A stretch of 64,000 nucleotides of DNA from JAGWRI01 sp963728785 (GTDB lineage Bacteria > Gemmatimonadota > Gemmatimonadetes > Gemmatimonadales > Gemmatimonadaceae), in assembly GCA_963728785.1 (NCBI GenBank), contig CAVSKV010000004.1, positions 1,426,001-1,490,000 on the forward strand. Direction: 5' to 3'. A model generated the notes under the pieces. That model saw nothing but the letters and a program-made list of their open reading frames with translations, searched no databases and was not told where the DNA came from. Below, one piece after another: positions 16,768 through 27,293 of the stretch (position 1 is the first letter of the stretch; every line of letters starts with the position of its first letter). Both the position numbers and the translations under genes were made by a program.

Positions 16768-19571
16768 CCGGCTTTCTCGATCAACGCGCCGGCCAGCGCC
16801 GGCGCGCGCGTCAGCGCCTCGCTCAGCCGGGATGCGTCGGGGATCCCGGCCTGAGCCATATGCGGCTTTCCACCACCGCGCCCACCGGCCAGAGCCGCCA
16901 GTTCCTTCACGAGCGCCCCGGCGCTCACGCCGCGCTTCACCAGATCGTCGGTAGCCACCACGAGCAACGTCGTCTTGCCGTCGGGGAAGGTCGAAGCAAG
17001 CACTCCCACCCCCGTGCGCAGCTGTTCGCGCAGCGCGTCGCCCAACGTCTGCAGCTCCTTGAGGTCCGCTGCCGCCACTACCCGCCCCACGAACCGGACG
17101 CCCGTGCCATTCAGCTCCTGCGCCTCGTCGAGCCACCGCTGCATCTGGTCGCCGCCTCCGCGGAGCACCTCTTCCACGCGCTTCTCCAGCGCTCGCCGCT
17201 CGTCGAGCAGCGCCTGGGCCCGCTTCTCCACGCCATCGGTGGGTACCTTGAGCAGTTCGGCCGTGCGCACGAGCGCCTGCGCGCGCTCGTTGAGCAGCGC
17301 GTACGCGCCCGGGCCGGTGAGCGCCTCGATGCGCCGCACGCCCGACGCCACGCCCGTCTCGTGCACGATCTCGAACAGGCCGATCTCCGCCGTGTTCCGT
17401 ACGTGCGTGCCGCCGCACAACTCCATCGAGAAGCCCGGCACCGTCACCACGCGCACCACGTCGCCGTACTTCTCGCCGAACAGCGCCATCGCCCCGGCAG
17501 CGCGCGCCTCGGGATACGGCATCTCGCGCGTCGTCACCGGGATCGCGGCCCAGATGCGGTCGTTCACGATGCGCTGGATCTCGGCGAGTTTGTCGGCGCT
17601 CACCGGGCCGTGGTGCGTGAAGTCGAACCGCAACCGGTCGGGCGCCACCAGCGAACCTGCCTGGTGCACCGCGTCTCCCAGCACCTGGCGCAACGCCGCG
17701 TGGAGCAGGTGCGTGGCAGTGTGGTTCCGCTCGGTGTCCTTGCGGCGCAACGTGGGCACGCGCGCCGTGACGCGCCCGAACCGGAACGTACCTGTGATCC
17801 GCCCTACCGCGGCGGAGCGGCCGGCGATCTTGCGCACGTCCTCCACGTCCACACGCCATCCTTCGCCGACGATCTCTCCACGGTCGGAGATCTGCCCACC
17901 CGACTCCGCATAGAACGGCGTCTCTCGCAGCAGCACCGCCAGGCGTCCCTGCCCGAGTTGGCGCACGGCCGTCACCTGCGTCTCGATCTCCACGGAATCG
18001 TAGCCAACGAACGATACCTCGCCCGCTCGGGCCCCGGGGGCAAGCTCCCACGCCGCGGCGTCGCCCATGTCGTCCACCTCCACCGTCAGCCGCCGCGACT
18101 TTCGATCTTCCTTGGAGCGCGTGCGCTGCTCCTCGAGCGCCGTTCCGAACGCGGCGATGTCCACTGTGTAGCCGCGCTCGCGCGCCATGAGCTCCGTGAG
18201 ATCGATCGGGAAGCCAAACGTGTCGTACAGCCGGAACGCGTCCTCGCCGCTGATCGTGCCGCGGATCGAGTCGCCCAGCTGCGTGCCGCTCTCGGGCGCC
18301 AGTTGCTCGAATCGCGCCAGTCCGCCCTCGATCGTGGCCAGGAACGACTCCTCTTCCACGCGCGTCGTCTTGAGCAGGTGCGCGGACCGAGTGCGGAGTT
18401 CCGGATACACGCTTCCCATGGACTCGATCACCGCCTCGACCACGCGCACCAGGGTGGGGTCGTGCCGCCCGAGCAACCAGGCATGGCGCACCGCCCGCCG
18501 CAGGATGCGCCGCAACACGTAGCCCCGCCCGTCGTTGGACGGGAAGACTCCGTCAGCCAGCAGGAACGCCACCGCCCGCGCGTGGTCGGCGATCACGCGG
18601 AACGATGCCGGGTCGACCGCCGTTTGCCGGCCGCGGACGGTCATCCGCGTCGGTGCGTAGTCGGTGCGCCCGCGGTATGGCAACCCCACCGCATCCTCCA
18701 CCGCGCGGATCATCGGCGCGAACAGATCGGTGTGATAGTTGCTCGTCACCCGCTGCAGCACCGCGGCGATGCGCTCCAGCCCCGCCCCCGTGTCCACCGA
18801 CGGGCGCGGCAGCGGCTGCAGGGTGCCGTCGGTCTGCCGGTCGAACTGCATGAACACCAGGTTCCAGATTTCGAGGAAGCGCCCCGACTCGGCTCCCTCC
18901 ACGAACGCGTCGGTGGAGAAGTCGTCGCGGTCCAGCTCGGTCCATTCACCGGACGCCCCGTCGGGAAACCGCCAATCACCGGCGAGCTGCGCAAGGTCCA
19001 CGTACAGCTCGGAGCAGGGACCGCATGGGCCGGTGTCGGCCATCTGCCAGAAGTTGTCCTCCTCACCCAGTCTGTAGATGCGCGAATCGCGCAGCCCGGC
19101 AATCTCCTTCCAGAGTGCGGGCGCTTCCTCGTCGTCCCGGAAAACCGACACCCGGAGGTGCCTGGGATCGATCGCCAGATTGCCGCGGTCGCGCGGGCCG
19201 GTGACGAACTCCCACGCATACCGGATCGCGTCCCGCTTGAAGTAGTCGCCGAACGAGAAGTTCCCCAGCATCTCGAAGAAGGTGTGGTGCCGGGCGGTGT
19301 GCCCCACCTGCTCGAGGTCGTTGTGCTTTCCGCCGGCCCGCACGCACTTCTGCGCCGTGGTGGCCCGGCGCTTGCCATCGGGCGGGTCTTCCATTCCCAG
19401 AAAGACCTTCTTGAACTGCACCATCCCGGCGTTGGTGAACAGCAGCGTCGGGTCGTCAGCGGGCACGAGCGATGAACTGGCACGGCGAACGTGGCCCTGG
19501 CGTTCGAAATAGGCCAGGAACCGTTCGCGGATGTCAGCGGTGGAAAGGAGAGACGAATTGCGTTCGGGCAT
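16764..19571 (-). CDS. alaS: Alanyl-tRNA synthetase
   Basis: A 935-residue class II synthetase charging tRNA-Ala. The aminoacylation domain begins with FLAYFERQGH and includes TNAGMVQFK and HHTFFEMLGNFSFGDYFK. The editing domain contains the zinc motifs HTATHLLH and CGGTHVRNTAEIG, and the glycine-rich C-terminal domain ends with GGRGGGKPHMAQAG. The ATG at 19571 (MPERNSS) gives a normal N-terminus; the 21 extra residues of the longer frame do not belong to the family. Confidence 0.97.
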   Translation of the reverse strand: MPERNSSLLSTADIRERFLAYFERQGHVRRASSSLVPADDPTLLFTNAGMVQFKKVFLGMEDPPDGKRRATTAQKCVRAGGKHNDLEQVGHTARHHTFFEMLGNFSFGDYFKRDAIRYAWEFVTGPRDRGNLAIDPRHLRVSVFRDDEEAPALWKEIAGLRDSRIYRLGEEDNFWQMADTGPCGPCSELYVDLAQLAGDWRFPDGASGEWTELDRDDFSTDAFVEGAESGRFLEIWNLVFMQFDRQTDGTLQPLPRPSVDTGAGLERIAAVLQRVTSNYHTDLFAPMIRAVEDAVGLPYRGRTDYAPTRMTVRGRQTAVDPASFRVIADHARAVAFLLADGVFPSNDGRGYVLRRILRRAVRHAWLLGRHDPTLVRVVEAVIESMGSVYPELRTRSAHLLKTTRVEEESFLATIEGGLARFEQLAPESGTQLGDSIRGTISGEDAFRLYDTFGFPIDLTELMARERGYTVDIAAFGTALEEQRTRSKEDRKSRRLTVEVDDMGDAAAWELAPGARAGEVSFVGYDSVEIETQVTAVRQLGQGRLAVLLRETPFYAESGGQISDRGEIVGEGWRVDVEDVRKIAGRSAAVGRITGTFRFGRVTARVPTLRRKDTERNHTATHLLHAALRQVLGDAVHQAGSLVAPDRLRFDFTHHGPVSADKLAEIQRIVNDRIWAAIPVTTREMPYPEARAAGAMALFGEKYGDVVRVVTVPGFSMELCGGTHVRNTAEIGLFEIVHETGVASGVRRIEALTGPGAYALLNERAQALVRTAELLKVPTDGVEKRAQALLDERRALEKRVEEVLRGGGDQMQRWLDEAQELNGTGVRFVGRVVAAADLKELQTLGDALREQLRTGVGVLASTFPDGKTTLLVVATDDLVKRGVSAGALVKELAALAGGRGGGKPHMAQAGIPDASRLSEALTRAPALAGALIEKAG

Positions 19572-19609
19572 ACGGGCGCAATATACCAAATAGCGGCTGG
19601 CTACGCCGT

Positions 19610-19638
19610 TGTATGGGCGCTGCGCGCGCGACACTCAA
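19610..19638 (-). promoter_or_regulatory. Predicted alaS promoter
   Basis: On the minus strand TTGAGT (19633-19638) and CATACA (19610-19615) are separated by 17 bases, about 40 bases upstream of the alaS ATG. The match is moderate (four and three of six). It lies in the 100-base gap between recX and alaS, the only non-coding space there. Confidence 0.35.
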
Positions 19639-19671
19639 GGTCTTGTCCCACCGCCACCGCCGGCGCTTCGC

Positions 19672-20334
19672 CTACTCCTCCGCCCCATCGTTGAATCGGT
19701 CGACGCCGAGCGCGCCGAGGACGTGCTGAATGTCGTCTGACTCGAACCCGCGCCGGGAGAGGAATGCGTACAGCCGCCGCCGGCGCGCCGCCGGATCGAG
19801 CTTGCCCAGGCTGGGAAGCTTCTTGCGGGCCAGCCGTTCGACCGCCGCGTACTCGTCCACTCCTTCTTCGGCGAACACTTCGGCAATCGCAGGTTCGGCC
19901 AGATCACGTGGCACTCCGCGTTTGGCGAGCTCCTGCTGCACGCGCCGGCGCGACATGCCCCGCATCAGCGACCTGCTTCGCACGAACTGGCGCGCGAAGT
20001 CGGCATCGTCCAGGTAGCCGGCCCGTTCCAGCCGGTCGAGCACCAGGTCCACGAGCGGCGCCGGCTCGCCCTTGCGCAGGAGCTGCCGGCGTAGCTCCAA
20101 CCGTGACCGCGCTCGTACGGCCAGCAGGCGGTTGGCGGCGTCCCACGTGGCCAGCGCGGCCACTTCGTCCTCGAACGCCTGTTGCAGGTGTTCGAACTCC
20201 GCTCCGACGCTCAGTCGAAGTCGGGCGACCGCGTCCACCGAAATGGCGCCGGCGGATTTCCCGTCCACCGACACGTCCACCCGGCCGGGACGCCGCGGGT
20301 GCGGCGTGAGCGCGGTGACTACGGACACGCGCAC
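19672..20334 (-). CDS. recX: Regulatory protein RecX
   Basis: A 220-residue RecX-family protein, which limits RecA filament growth in other bacteria. It has the three-helix repeats of the family: RLLAVRARSRLELRRQLLRKG in the first repeat region, GYLDDADFARQFVRSR in the second and RRRRLYAFLSRRGF near the end. It starts with GTG, immediately downstream of recA and behind a long hairpin. The order recA-recX is common, and the hairpin may set its lower expression. Confidence 0.92.
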   Translation of the reverse strand: MRVSVVTALTPHPRRPGRVDVSVDGKSAGAISVDAVARLRLSVGAEFEHLQQAFEDEVAALATWDAANRLLAVRARSRLELRRQLLRKGEPAPLVDLVLDRLERAGYLDDADFARQFVRSRSLMRGMSRRRVQQELAKRGVPRDLAEPAIAEVFAEEGVDEYAAVERLARKKLPSLGKLDPAARRRRLYAFLSRRGFESDDIQHVLGALGVDRFNDGAEE

Positions 20335-20352
20335 CGCCGGGGGGAAAAGGAG

Positions 20353-20426
20353 GTGCCGGGGAGCCGCACCCTGCAGCGTTGGGAGTTTCCGGGTCCCGCC
20401 GCGTTCAGGTTACGTCTCCCCGGCAC
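20353..20426 (-). terminator. Extended nested hairpin between recA and recX
   Basis: An 11-bp perfect stem (20353-20363 with 20416-20426) encloses further nested pairs: CCTG/CAGG (20370-20373 with 20406-20409), GCG/CGC (20376-20378 with 20400-20402) and GGGA/TCCC (20381-20384 with 20394-20397), closed by a 9-base loop. In the recA transcript it is followed by CUCCUUUUCCCC, a weak U-tract. In E. coli a hairpin at the same place partly terminates transcription before recX, so an attenuating terminator is the likeliest role. Confidence 0.6.
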
Positions 20427-20460
20427 GTAGTTCCGGCCGGTCATCGAGCCAATCGTCGCG

Positions 20461-21534
<1,074 letters not shown>

Positions 21535-21605
21535 ATCCTGTGGTTGAGCGTGAACCCCTGGCCACGCGGGCTAATCGTACCCGGCGGGCGCCAGAATCGT
21601 TACCC

Positions 21606-21637
21606 GAACAAAATACGAAACACTCCCGAGGAATCAA
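21606..21637 (-). promoter_or_regulatory. Predicted recA promoter with LexA-like direct repeat
   Basis: On the minus strand TTGATT (21632-21637), a 16-base spacer and TATTTT (21610-21615) form a plausible promoter. Overlapping the -10 is TTTC-N7-GTTC (21606-21620), one mismatch from the GTTC-N7-GTTC direct repeat bound by LexA in alphaproteobacteria. No lexA gene is in the window, so SOS control is only a suggestion. Confidence 0.4.
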
Positions 21638-22008
21638 GGGCTGGATTGCACGGAGAATGCATTTTCCACGTGCCGGACTCGCACCTGCCGCCCCTTGACC
21701 AGCACCCCGACCACGTCGAACCGATACGACTCGTGCGAGCGTCCATGACGTGAGATCCAACTTAAAGCGGACCGCTCTAACTCCCTTCTCTTGCGCCAGT
21801 TAACAGCTTCTACCGGATCTCCGAACTGATCCCCGGACCGAGCCTTGACCTCGACGAACGCCACTAGCCCTTCGCGTTCCACCACGAGGTCGATGTCCCG
21901 ATGGCCGGAGCGGTACCGCCGGTGCACCACCCGCCAGCCGCGCCCGGTCAGCCACCGTTCGGCAATGCGCTCCCCGAGCTCCCCGAATGCCTGCGTGGCC
22001 GCTGACAT
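21634..22008 (-). CDS. yraN: YraN family endonuclease-like protein (UPF0102)
   Basis: A 124-residue protein of the UPF0102 family with a restriction-endonuclease-like fold. It shows GERIAERWLTGRGWRVVHRRYR at the start and the nuclease-type motif DIDLVVEREGLVAFVEVKAR (D..ExK). The biological role is poorly defined; it is often found near rnhB and DNA-maintenance genes, and here it lies just upstream of recA. The ATG at 22008 gives the usual length. Confidence 0.88.
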   Translation of the reverse strand: MSAATQAFGELGERIAERWLTGRGWRVVHRRYRSGHRDIDLVVEREGLVAFVEVKARSGDQFGDPVEAVNWRKRRELERSALSWISRHGRSHESYRFDVVGVLVKGRQVRVRHVENAFSVQSSP

Positions 22009-22103
22009 GGAGCCAATCTGGAGCAGGAATCCGAGGGACCATCACCGGAAAGCGGCCGGCCGGCGCAGAATCTTGTGGACCGCGGAGTCGGAGCGCCTCG
22101 GAC

Positions 22104-22892
22104 CTAGTTGGCCTCGATCAGCCGCTGTTCGAACACCACTCCCGGCAGGCCCGGTGCGTCCTGCCGGACCTGCACGACCACGGGATCCGCTTCGGCCACC
22201 CAGTAGCGGACCGTCCGGTCGCCCGTGCTCAGCGAAACCACCCAGCAGTGCATCCGGCCCCGGGGGGTGTCCACGTCCTGCTCGCCGTCCACGGTAAGGG
22301 TGGCCCGCACGATGTGGTTGGCGCCCAGGTCGATTTCGAGCACCGACACCGAGTCCACGCGCCCCACGCCGTGAGGCATGAGCTGCAGCACGAGTTCGGT
22401 CATCGGCCCCCCGGCCAGCAGGTCGCCGGGCCGCGGCAGAGAGATGTCCTGGTTGCCGCTGGGACCGCTCGTGGCACCGTAGATCGAGTCCGGCGTGAAC
22501 TCGAGCGCCAGCCGCGAAGGCCCGATTACGGACGTCCAGTGCAGCGGCCGCAGGTCGACGTACGACAGGTATAGCGTGTCCGTTGACGCCACGCTGCCGT
22601 ATCGCCGCTGGACGAGGAGCCAGGCCGGAAAGGCGCCGTAGCTGCTCTGGGTGACGTCCAGGCTTCTGGTGCCGATCACGTGCGTGCTGTCGGGCCAAAC
22701 CATGCTCATCCCGTAGAGGAGATGCTGCGGACGGAGCAGGACGCCGTTCACGGGGAGCGTGCGGGGAGGTACAGTATCGGCGGTCGCGGGCAACGCGCCC
22801 CGCCTCGCGCTCGTATCCTGCGCGGCGGCCGGGCGCGCCGCCGTCAACAGGGCCAGGACGAGCCAGGCTGCGGGGAACTCGCAGCGCCTCAC
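22104..22892 (-). CDS. Uncharacterised secreted protein
   Basis: A 262-residue protein with a clear signal peptide (LVLALLTAARPAAAQD, cleavage after AAA at about 25). The mature part is rich in beta-strand-like segments and has no motif I can name. The C-terminal third (GRMHCWVVSLSTGDRTVRYW and WVAEADPVVVQV) resembles secreted proteins that convert a measured property to a normalised value, for example DUF3108-type, but this is weak. The GTG overlaps the ftsK stop as GTGA, so the two are co-translated. Confidence 0.7.
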   Translation of the reverse strand: MRRCEFPAAWLVLALLTAARPAAAQDTSARRGALPATADTVPPRTLPVNGVLLRPQHLLYGMSMVWPDSTHVIGTRSLDVTQSSYGAFPAWLLVQRRYGSVASTDTLYLSYVDLRPLHWTSVIGPSRLALEFTPDSIYGATSGPSGNQDISLPRPGDLLAGGPMTELVLQLMPHGVGRVDSVSVLEIDLGANHIVRATLTVDGEQDVDTPRGRMHCWVVSLSTGDRTVRYWVAEADPVVVQVRQDAPGLPGVVFEQRLIEAN

Positions 22893-25129
22893 GCGCCGCC
22901 CGGCCCGCAGATGCGATCCAGCTCCTCGAGGCCCATCAGCACGTCGCGCGGCCGGCTCGACCCCGGCTCGGCTTTGCTGATCACGCCGGCCGCTTCGAGC
23001 TGGTCCATGACGCGGGCGGCGCGGCCGTAGCCGATGCCGAGCTTCCGCTGGAGAAGCGACGTGGAGGCACCCTGGTTGTGGATCACGGCTTCGGCGGCCT
23101 CGCGGAACAGTTTGTCACGGTCGCCCGGATCCCCCTCGGGCTCCCTGCCCTCGCCCACCTCGGCCTGTTGCAGCGCACGTCCGGCGGCGACGACGTCCTC
23201 CTCCGTCGTGATTTCCTCAGTCGGGAGCCCCTGGGCCCGCCGCGCAGCCTCACGCTCCTTCTTGCGGTCGTCGTACCACCGCATGAGTCGTTCGGTGTCC
23301 TCGCTCGAGATGAACGCGCCTTGCAGGCGCGCCGGCTCGGACTTGCCCGGTGGGATGAACAGCATGTCGCCGTTGCCGAGCAGCGCCTCGGCGCCCGCGC
23401 CGTCGATGATCGTGCGGCTGTCCACCTGCGACGCCACCCGGAACGCGATACGGCTGGAAAAGTTCGCCTTGATCAGACCCGTGATCACGTTGACGCTCGG
23501 CCGCTGCGTGGCCAGGAGCAGGTGGATGCCGATCGCACGGGCCTTCTGGGCGAGCATCGCGATCGGCCTCTCCACCTCGCCCTGCACCGTCATCATCAGG
23601 TCGGCCATCTCGTCGATCACGATCACGACGTACGGCAGCACGCCCCGCTCGTACGGCGGGTTGTCGAGCGCCACGTCCTTCTCTTTCGATTCCTTGAGCG
23701 GCGACCCATCCAGCACGCGCTTGTTGAATTCCTGGATGTTCCGGCAGCCGTTCGCGGCGAGGAGCTTGTAGCGGTCCTCCATCTCGTGCGTGGCCCAGTG
23801 CAACACCGACGCGGCGTCCCGGTTGTCGGTCACCACCTTGTGCCGCAGGTGCGGCAGCGTGTTGTACACCGACAGCTCCACCATCTTGGGGTCCACCATC
23901 AGCAGCCGCAGCGTGCGTGGCGTGTGGCGATATACGAGACTCGTAATGATCGTGTTCACGCACACGGACTTGCCGGACCCCGTGGCGCCGGCGATCAACA
24001 GGTGCGGCATCTTGGCCAGGTCGGCGATCACCGGCTTGCCTTCGAGATCCTTGCCGAGCGCAATAGGGAGCGCGGCGCGCGCCTCCTGGAAGTCGGGCGA
24101 TTCGATCAGCTCACGCAGGGCGACGATTTCGGAGTGCGGGTTGGGCACCTCGACGCCCACCGCGCCCCGTCCCGGGATCGGGGCCACGATGCGGATGCTC
24201 TGGGCCCGCATGGCGAGTGCGAGGTCGTTGGCCAGGTTGGCGAACTGCCGCACCTTCACGCCCGGCGCCGGCTCGATTTCGAACTGGGTCACCACGGGGC
24301 CCGTGGTGCGGCCAACGAGCTGGCCATCCACTCTGAAGGTGCGCAGCGCCTCCATGAGTTTCTGGCCCATCTCGTCGAGTTCGCGCTTGCCCCCATCGCC
24401 TGCCCGGTCCGGAGGACGCGTCAGCAACTCGGGGCTGGGAAGGTCGTCTTCCGGGAGCCCCACGCCCGCCGAGGGCCCGTCGTCCTCCGCCACCTCAGTT
24501 CTGGCGTGCTTTTTCGACCGTTTCCGTGGCTCCAGCGGCTCGTCGATGCTCGGCATCTCCTCGTGCGGGGGTTCGAGCGCCAGCGCACGGTCCTGGCGCT
24601 CCGGAACCGCTTCCCCGGCTCCCCGCTGCACACCGACCAAGGCGCGGATGGGATTCCAGGCCAGCGTCGCTGCCATGAGCGCCGACAGCGCCAACGCGGC
24701 GAGGATCCATGACCCGATGCCCCCGAACCAGGCCCGCCAGTAGGAGGCGACGAACGCGCCCCACAGCCCCGACATCGCCGTCGAATCGTCGCCGAGCTTG
24801 AGCCCGCTGCCCAGCGCGACCACCACCGGCACCAGCAGCACGAGCCCGCCCAAAAAGATCATCCACGACCGGTCGGCATCGGATTCGAGGCGCCCGTACA
24901 ACCGCAGGGCGTGCACGCCGGGCACCAGCGGGGTCAGCAGCGCGCCTGGCCAGCCGAGCAGGGCCACGAGCGGCCGCGCCAGATGCGCGCCCACCCAACC
25001 GACATTGGCCCGCACGTCCACGCCGTGGCGGAGCTGCGCCAGTCCGAGCACGAGAAAGGTGCCGGCCAGGAAGACGGCGAGCAGCAGGAGCGCGATGGCG
25101 GTGATTTCGCGCCTGACCGAATCGCGCAC
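22889..25129 (-). CDS. ftsK: DNA translocase FtsK/SpoIIIE
   Basis: A 746-residue protein. The N-terminus has about four membrane segments within 1-160, followed by a short acidic linker (about 170-255) and the motor domain. Walker A is GATGSGKS at 381-388 and Walker B is VIVIDEMADLMM. The C-terminal winged-helix gamma domain (LLQRKLGIGYGRAARVMDQL) recognises KOPS-type sequences in relatives. It pumps chromosome DNA through the septum. The GTG at 25129 directly abuts the comB stop. Confidence 0.95.
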   Translation of the reverse strand: MRDSVRREITAIALLLLAVFLAGTFLVLGLAQLRHGVDVRANVGWVGAHLARPLVALLGWPGALLTPLVPGVHALRLYGRLESDADRSWMIFLGGLVLLVPVVVALGSGLKLGDDSTAMSGLWGAFVASYWRAWFGGIGSWILAALALSALMAATLAWNPIRALVGVQRGAGEAVPERQDRALALEPPHEEMPSIDEPLEPRKRSKKHARTEVAEDDGPSAGVGLPEDDLPSPELLTRPPDRAGDGGKRELDEMGQKLMEALRTFRVDGQLVGRTTGPVVTQFEIEPAPGVKVRQFANLANDLALAMRAQSIRIVAPIPGRGAVGVEVPNPHSEIVALRELIESPDFQEARAALPIALGKDLEGKPVIADLAKMPHLLIAGATGSGKSVCVNTIITSLVYRHTPRTLRLLMVDPKMVELSVYNTLPHLRHKVVTDNRDAASVLHWATHEMEDRYKLLAANGCRNIQEFNKRVLDGSPLKESKEKDVALDNPPYERGVLPYVVIVIDEMADLMMTVQGEVERPIAMLAQKARAIGIHLLLATQRPSVNVITGLIKANFSSRIAFRVASQVDSRTIIDGAGAEALLGNGDMLFIPPGKSEPARLQGAFISSEDTERLMRWYDDRKKEREAARRAQGLPTEEITTEEDVVAAGRALQQAEVGEGREPEGDPGDRDKLFREAAEAVIHNQGASTSLLQRKLGIGYGRAARVMDQLEAAGVISKAEPGSSRPRDVLMGLEELDRICGPGGA

Positions 25130-25873
25130 TCAGCGCCCCTGCGGGGCGAGCCGCGTGATCTGGCGGTCCTGGTATGTCGGGACCACGGGATACGCGTCGA
25201 TCGTGGCGCACGCCACTAAGTCGTCGGCGAAACCCGCCTCGGCCAGCGCCTGGCCGTGACCGGACGTTTCGAACACCCGCCAGACGTCGGTCCCGAACTT
25301 GCGATGCAGTTGTACGGCAGCGAGGGCAGCATCGTTGTGCGCGACGCCGGTGAGGCGGCGTGTGGCATGGCGTACGAATCGGCCGGCGCACACGGCGTCT
25401 TCGAGCGAGAATCGACCGTCGTGGCCGGCGCAGATCACCGCGAGGTCGGCGCCGCGCCGCAGCGCCCTGCGCATCACGGCGAGCACGGGGGTGAAGTTGA
25501 CGTAGGCAGCGGCGTATACGGCCTTGGCGCCGGCCGCGGCGGAGAACGCCGCCGTGCCGTTGGTCGTGGTCATGAGCACCGTCCGCCCTTCGACTGCTTC
25601 GGGCGTGAACTCGCCGGGCGAGTTACCGAGGTCGAAGCCTTCGATCTTGCGCATGCGGCGCTCGCCGGCCAGCCGCACCTCGTCGCGTTCGAACGCCTTG
25701 GCGCGGGTTATGATCGCATCCGCGTTCTCGCCGGGTACCACGGCGCGGGCGCCGTGGGCGAGGGCGGCTGCGATGGATGACGTGGCCCGGAGCACGTCCA
25801 TCACCGCGACTACCCGTCCGGCGACGTCTCCCGGGCCGACCTCGCGCGCCGTGAAGAAGACGTCAACGCGCAT
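25130..25873 (-). CDS. comB: 2-phosphosulfolactate phosphatase family protein ComB
   Basis: A 247-residue ComB-family protein. The family's motifs are seen: MDVLRATSSIAAALAHGA at the start, GNSPGEFTPEAVEGRTVLMTTTNGT in the middle and VICAGHDGRFSLEDAVCAG. ComB makes sulfolactate in coenzyme M synthesis in archaea. Many bacteria keep it without coenzyme M, so the substrate here is unknown. Its start overlaps the accC stop by 11 bases. Confidence 0.88.
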   Translation of the reverse strand: MRVDVFFTAREVGPGDVAGRVVAVMDVLRATSSIAAALAHGARAVVPGENADAIITRAKAFERDEVRLAGERRMRKIEGFDLGNSPGEFTPEAVEGRTVLMTTTNGTAAFSAAAGAKAVYAAAYVNFTPVLAVMRRALRRGADLAVICAGHDGRFSLEDAVCAGRFVRHATRRLTGVAHNDAALAAVQLHRKFGTDVWRVFETSGHGQALAEAGFADDLVACATIDAYPVVPTYQDRQITRLAPQGR

Positions 25874-27230
25874 CTATAGCAGGCTCCTTCATCAATTCCG
25901 GTTCGCGCTCGAGGAACTTGGTGTCGACGTCGCCCGCCTGGAAGCGGGGATTCTCCATCACGCGGGCCAGGAACGGGATCGTCGTCGTCACCCCTTCGAT
26001 CACGAAGGCTTCGAGCGCCACCTGCACGCGGCGTATGGCCTCGGCACGGTCCCGGCCCTGGCAGATGAGCTTGCCGAGCAACGAGTCATAGTACGGTGGC
26101 ACCGTATAGCCGGCATAGACGTGGGAGTCGAGGCGCACCCCGGGTCCGCCAGGCGGATGAAACGTCTCGATGCGTCCCGGCGACGGCTGGAAGTTGCGGG
26201 CAGGATCCTCGGCGTTCACTCGCACCTCGATGACGTGGCCGCGCAGCGGCGGTAGCTCCGTCACGCTCAGCGGCTCGCCAGCCGCCACGCGAATCTGCTC
26301 CTTCACGAGATCCACGCCGGTAATCATCTCGGTGACCGGGTGTTCGACTTGGATGCGGGTGTTCATCTCCATGAAATAGTACGATCCGTCGGTGTCGAGC
26401 AGCATCTCGATCGTGCCAGCGCCCACGTAGTCGATCGCCTTTGCGCCGGCCACGGCGGCGGCCCCCATTTCGGCCCGCAGCTCCGGCGTGACGGCCGGGC
26501 TCGGCGCCTCCTCGATCAGCTTCTGGTGGCGCCGCTGTACCGAGCAGTCGCGTTCGCCCAGGTGGATCACGTGTCCATGACGGTCGCCAAGGATCTGGAA
26601 TTCGATGTGGCGGGGGCGGGCCAGGTACTTCTCCACGTACACGTCGCCGTTGCCGAACGCACTCAGGGCTTCGGAGCGGGCCAGCTGGAAGGAACGCGCG
26701 AAGTCGTCGGCGTTCTTGGCCACCCGCATGCCCTTGCCCCCTCCTCCGGCGGCCGCCTTGATGATCACCGGGAACCCGATCTCCTTTGCGAATCCGAGCG
26801 CCTCGTCCACGTCTTCCACCGGGCCCGGTGTGCCCGGCACCACGGGCACGCCCACCTCGATCATCGCCTTGCGGGCGGCCGCCTTGTCGCCCATGACGCG
26901 AATCTGCGGCGCCGTCGGCCCGATGAACGCGATGTTGGAAGCCGCGCAGGTCTCGGCGAACTCGGCGTTCTCGGCCAGGAACCCGTACCCGGGATGGATG
27001 GCGTCGGCGCCGGTGATCTCGGCGGCGGCGATGATCCGCGGAATCCGAAGGTAGGAGTCGCGGGCCGGCGCCGGCCCGATGCACACGTCATCGTCGGCAA
27101 ACCGCACGTGCAGCGATTCACGGTCCGCTTCGGAATACACCGCCACCGTTGCGACGCGCAACTCCTTGCACGCGCGGATCACGCGGAGGGCGATCTCGCC
27201 GCGGTTGGCGATCAATACTTTCTTAAACAC
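25863..27230 (-). CDS. accC: Acetyl-CoA carboxylase, biotin carboxylase subunit
   Basis: A 455-residue ATP-grasp enzyme that carboxylates the biotin on AccB, the first committed step of fatty-acid synthesis. It begins MFKKVLIANRGEIALRVIRA and contains the glycine-rich ATP loop (KAAAGGGGKGMRV), ERDCSVQRRHQKLIEE and the catalytic MNTRIQVEHPVTE. Its length and motifs are normal. pilT lies between it and accB, with a 63-base gap. Confidence 0.95.
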   Translation of the reverse strand: MFKKVLIANRGEIALRVIRACKELRVATVAVYSEADRESLHVRFADDDVCIGPAPARDSYLRIPRIIAAAEITGADAIHPGYGFLAENAEFAETCAASNIAFIGPTAPQIRVMGDKAAARKAMIEVGVPVVPGTPGPVEDVDEALGFAKEIGFPVIIKAAAGGGGKGMRVAKNADDFARSFQLARSEALSAFGNGDVYVEKYLARPRHIEFQILGDRHGHVIHLGERDCSVQRRHQKLIEEAPSPAVTPELRAEMGAAAVAGAKAIDYVGAGTIEMLLDTDGSYYFMEMNTRIQVEHPVTEMITGVDLVKEQIRVAAGEPLSVTELPPLRGHVIEVRVNAEDPARNFQPSPGRIETFHPPGGPGVRLDSHVYAGYTVPPYYDSLLGKLICQGRDRAEAIRRVQVALEAFVIEGVTTTIPFLARVMENPRFQAGDVDTKFLEREPELMKEPAIDAR

Positions 27231-27293
27231 GGAAGTCTCGGATCGGGGCCGGAACGAATCCGGGAAGGGCGAACGGCGGGCAACCCGGCGGGC

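Noticed and set aside
16617..19475. A 952-codon plus-strand open frame opposite alaS
   Set aside because: It mirrors the alaS codons in a GC-rich genome, its protein is Arg/His/Pro-rich without any family feature, and alaS is certain.
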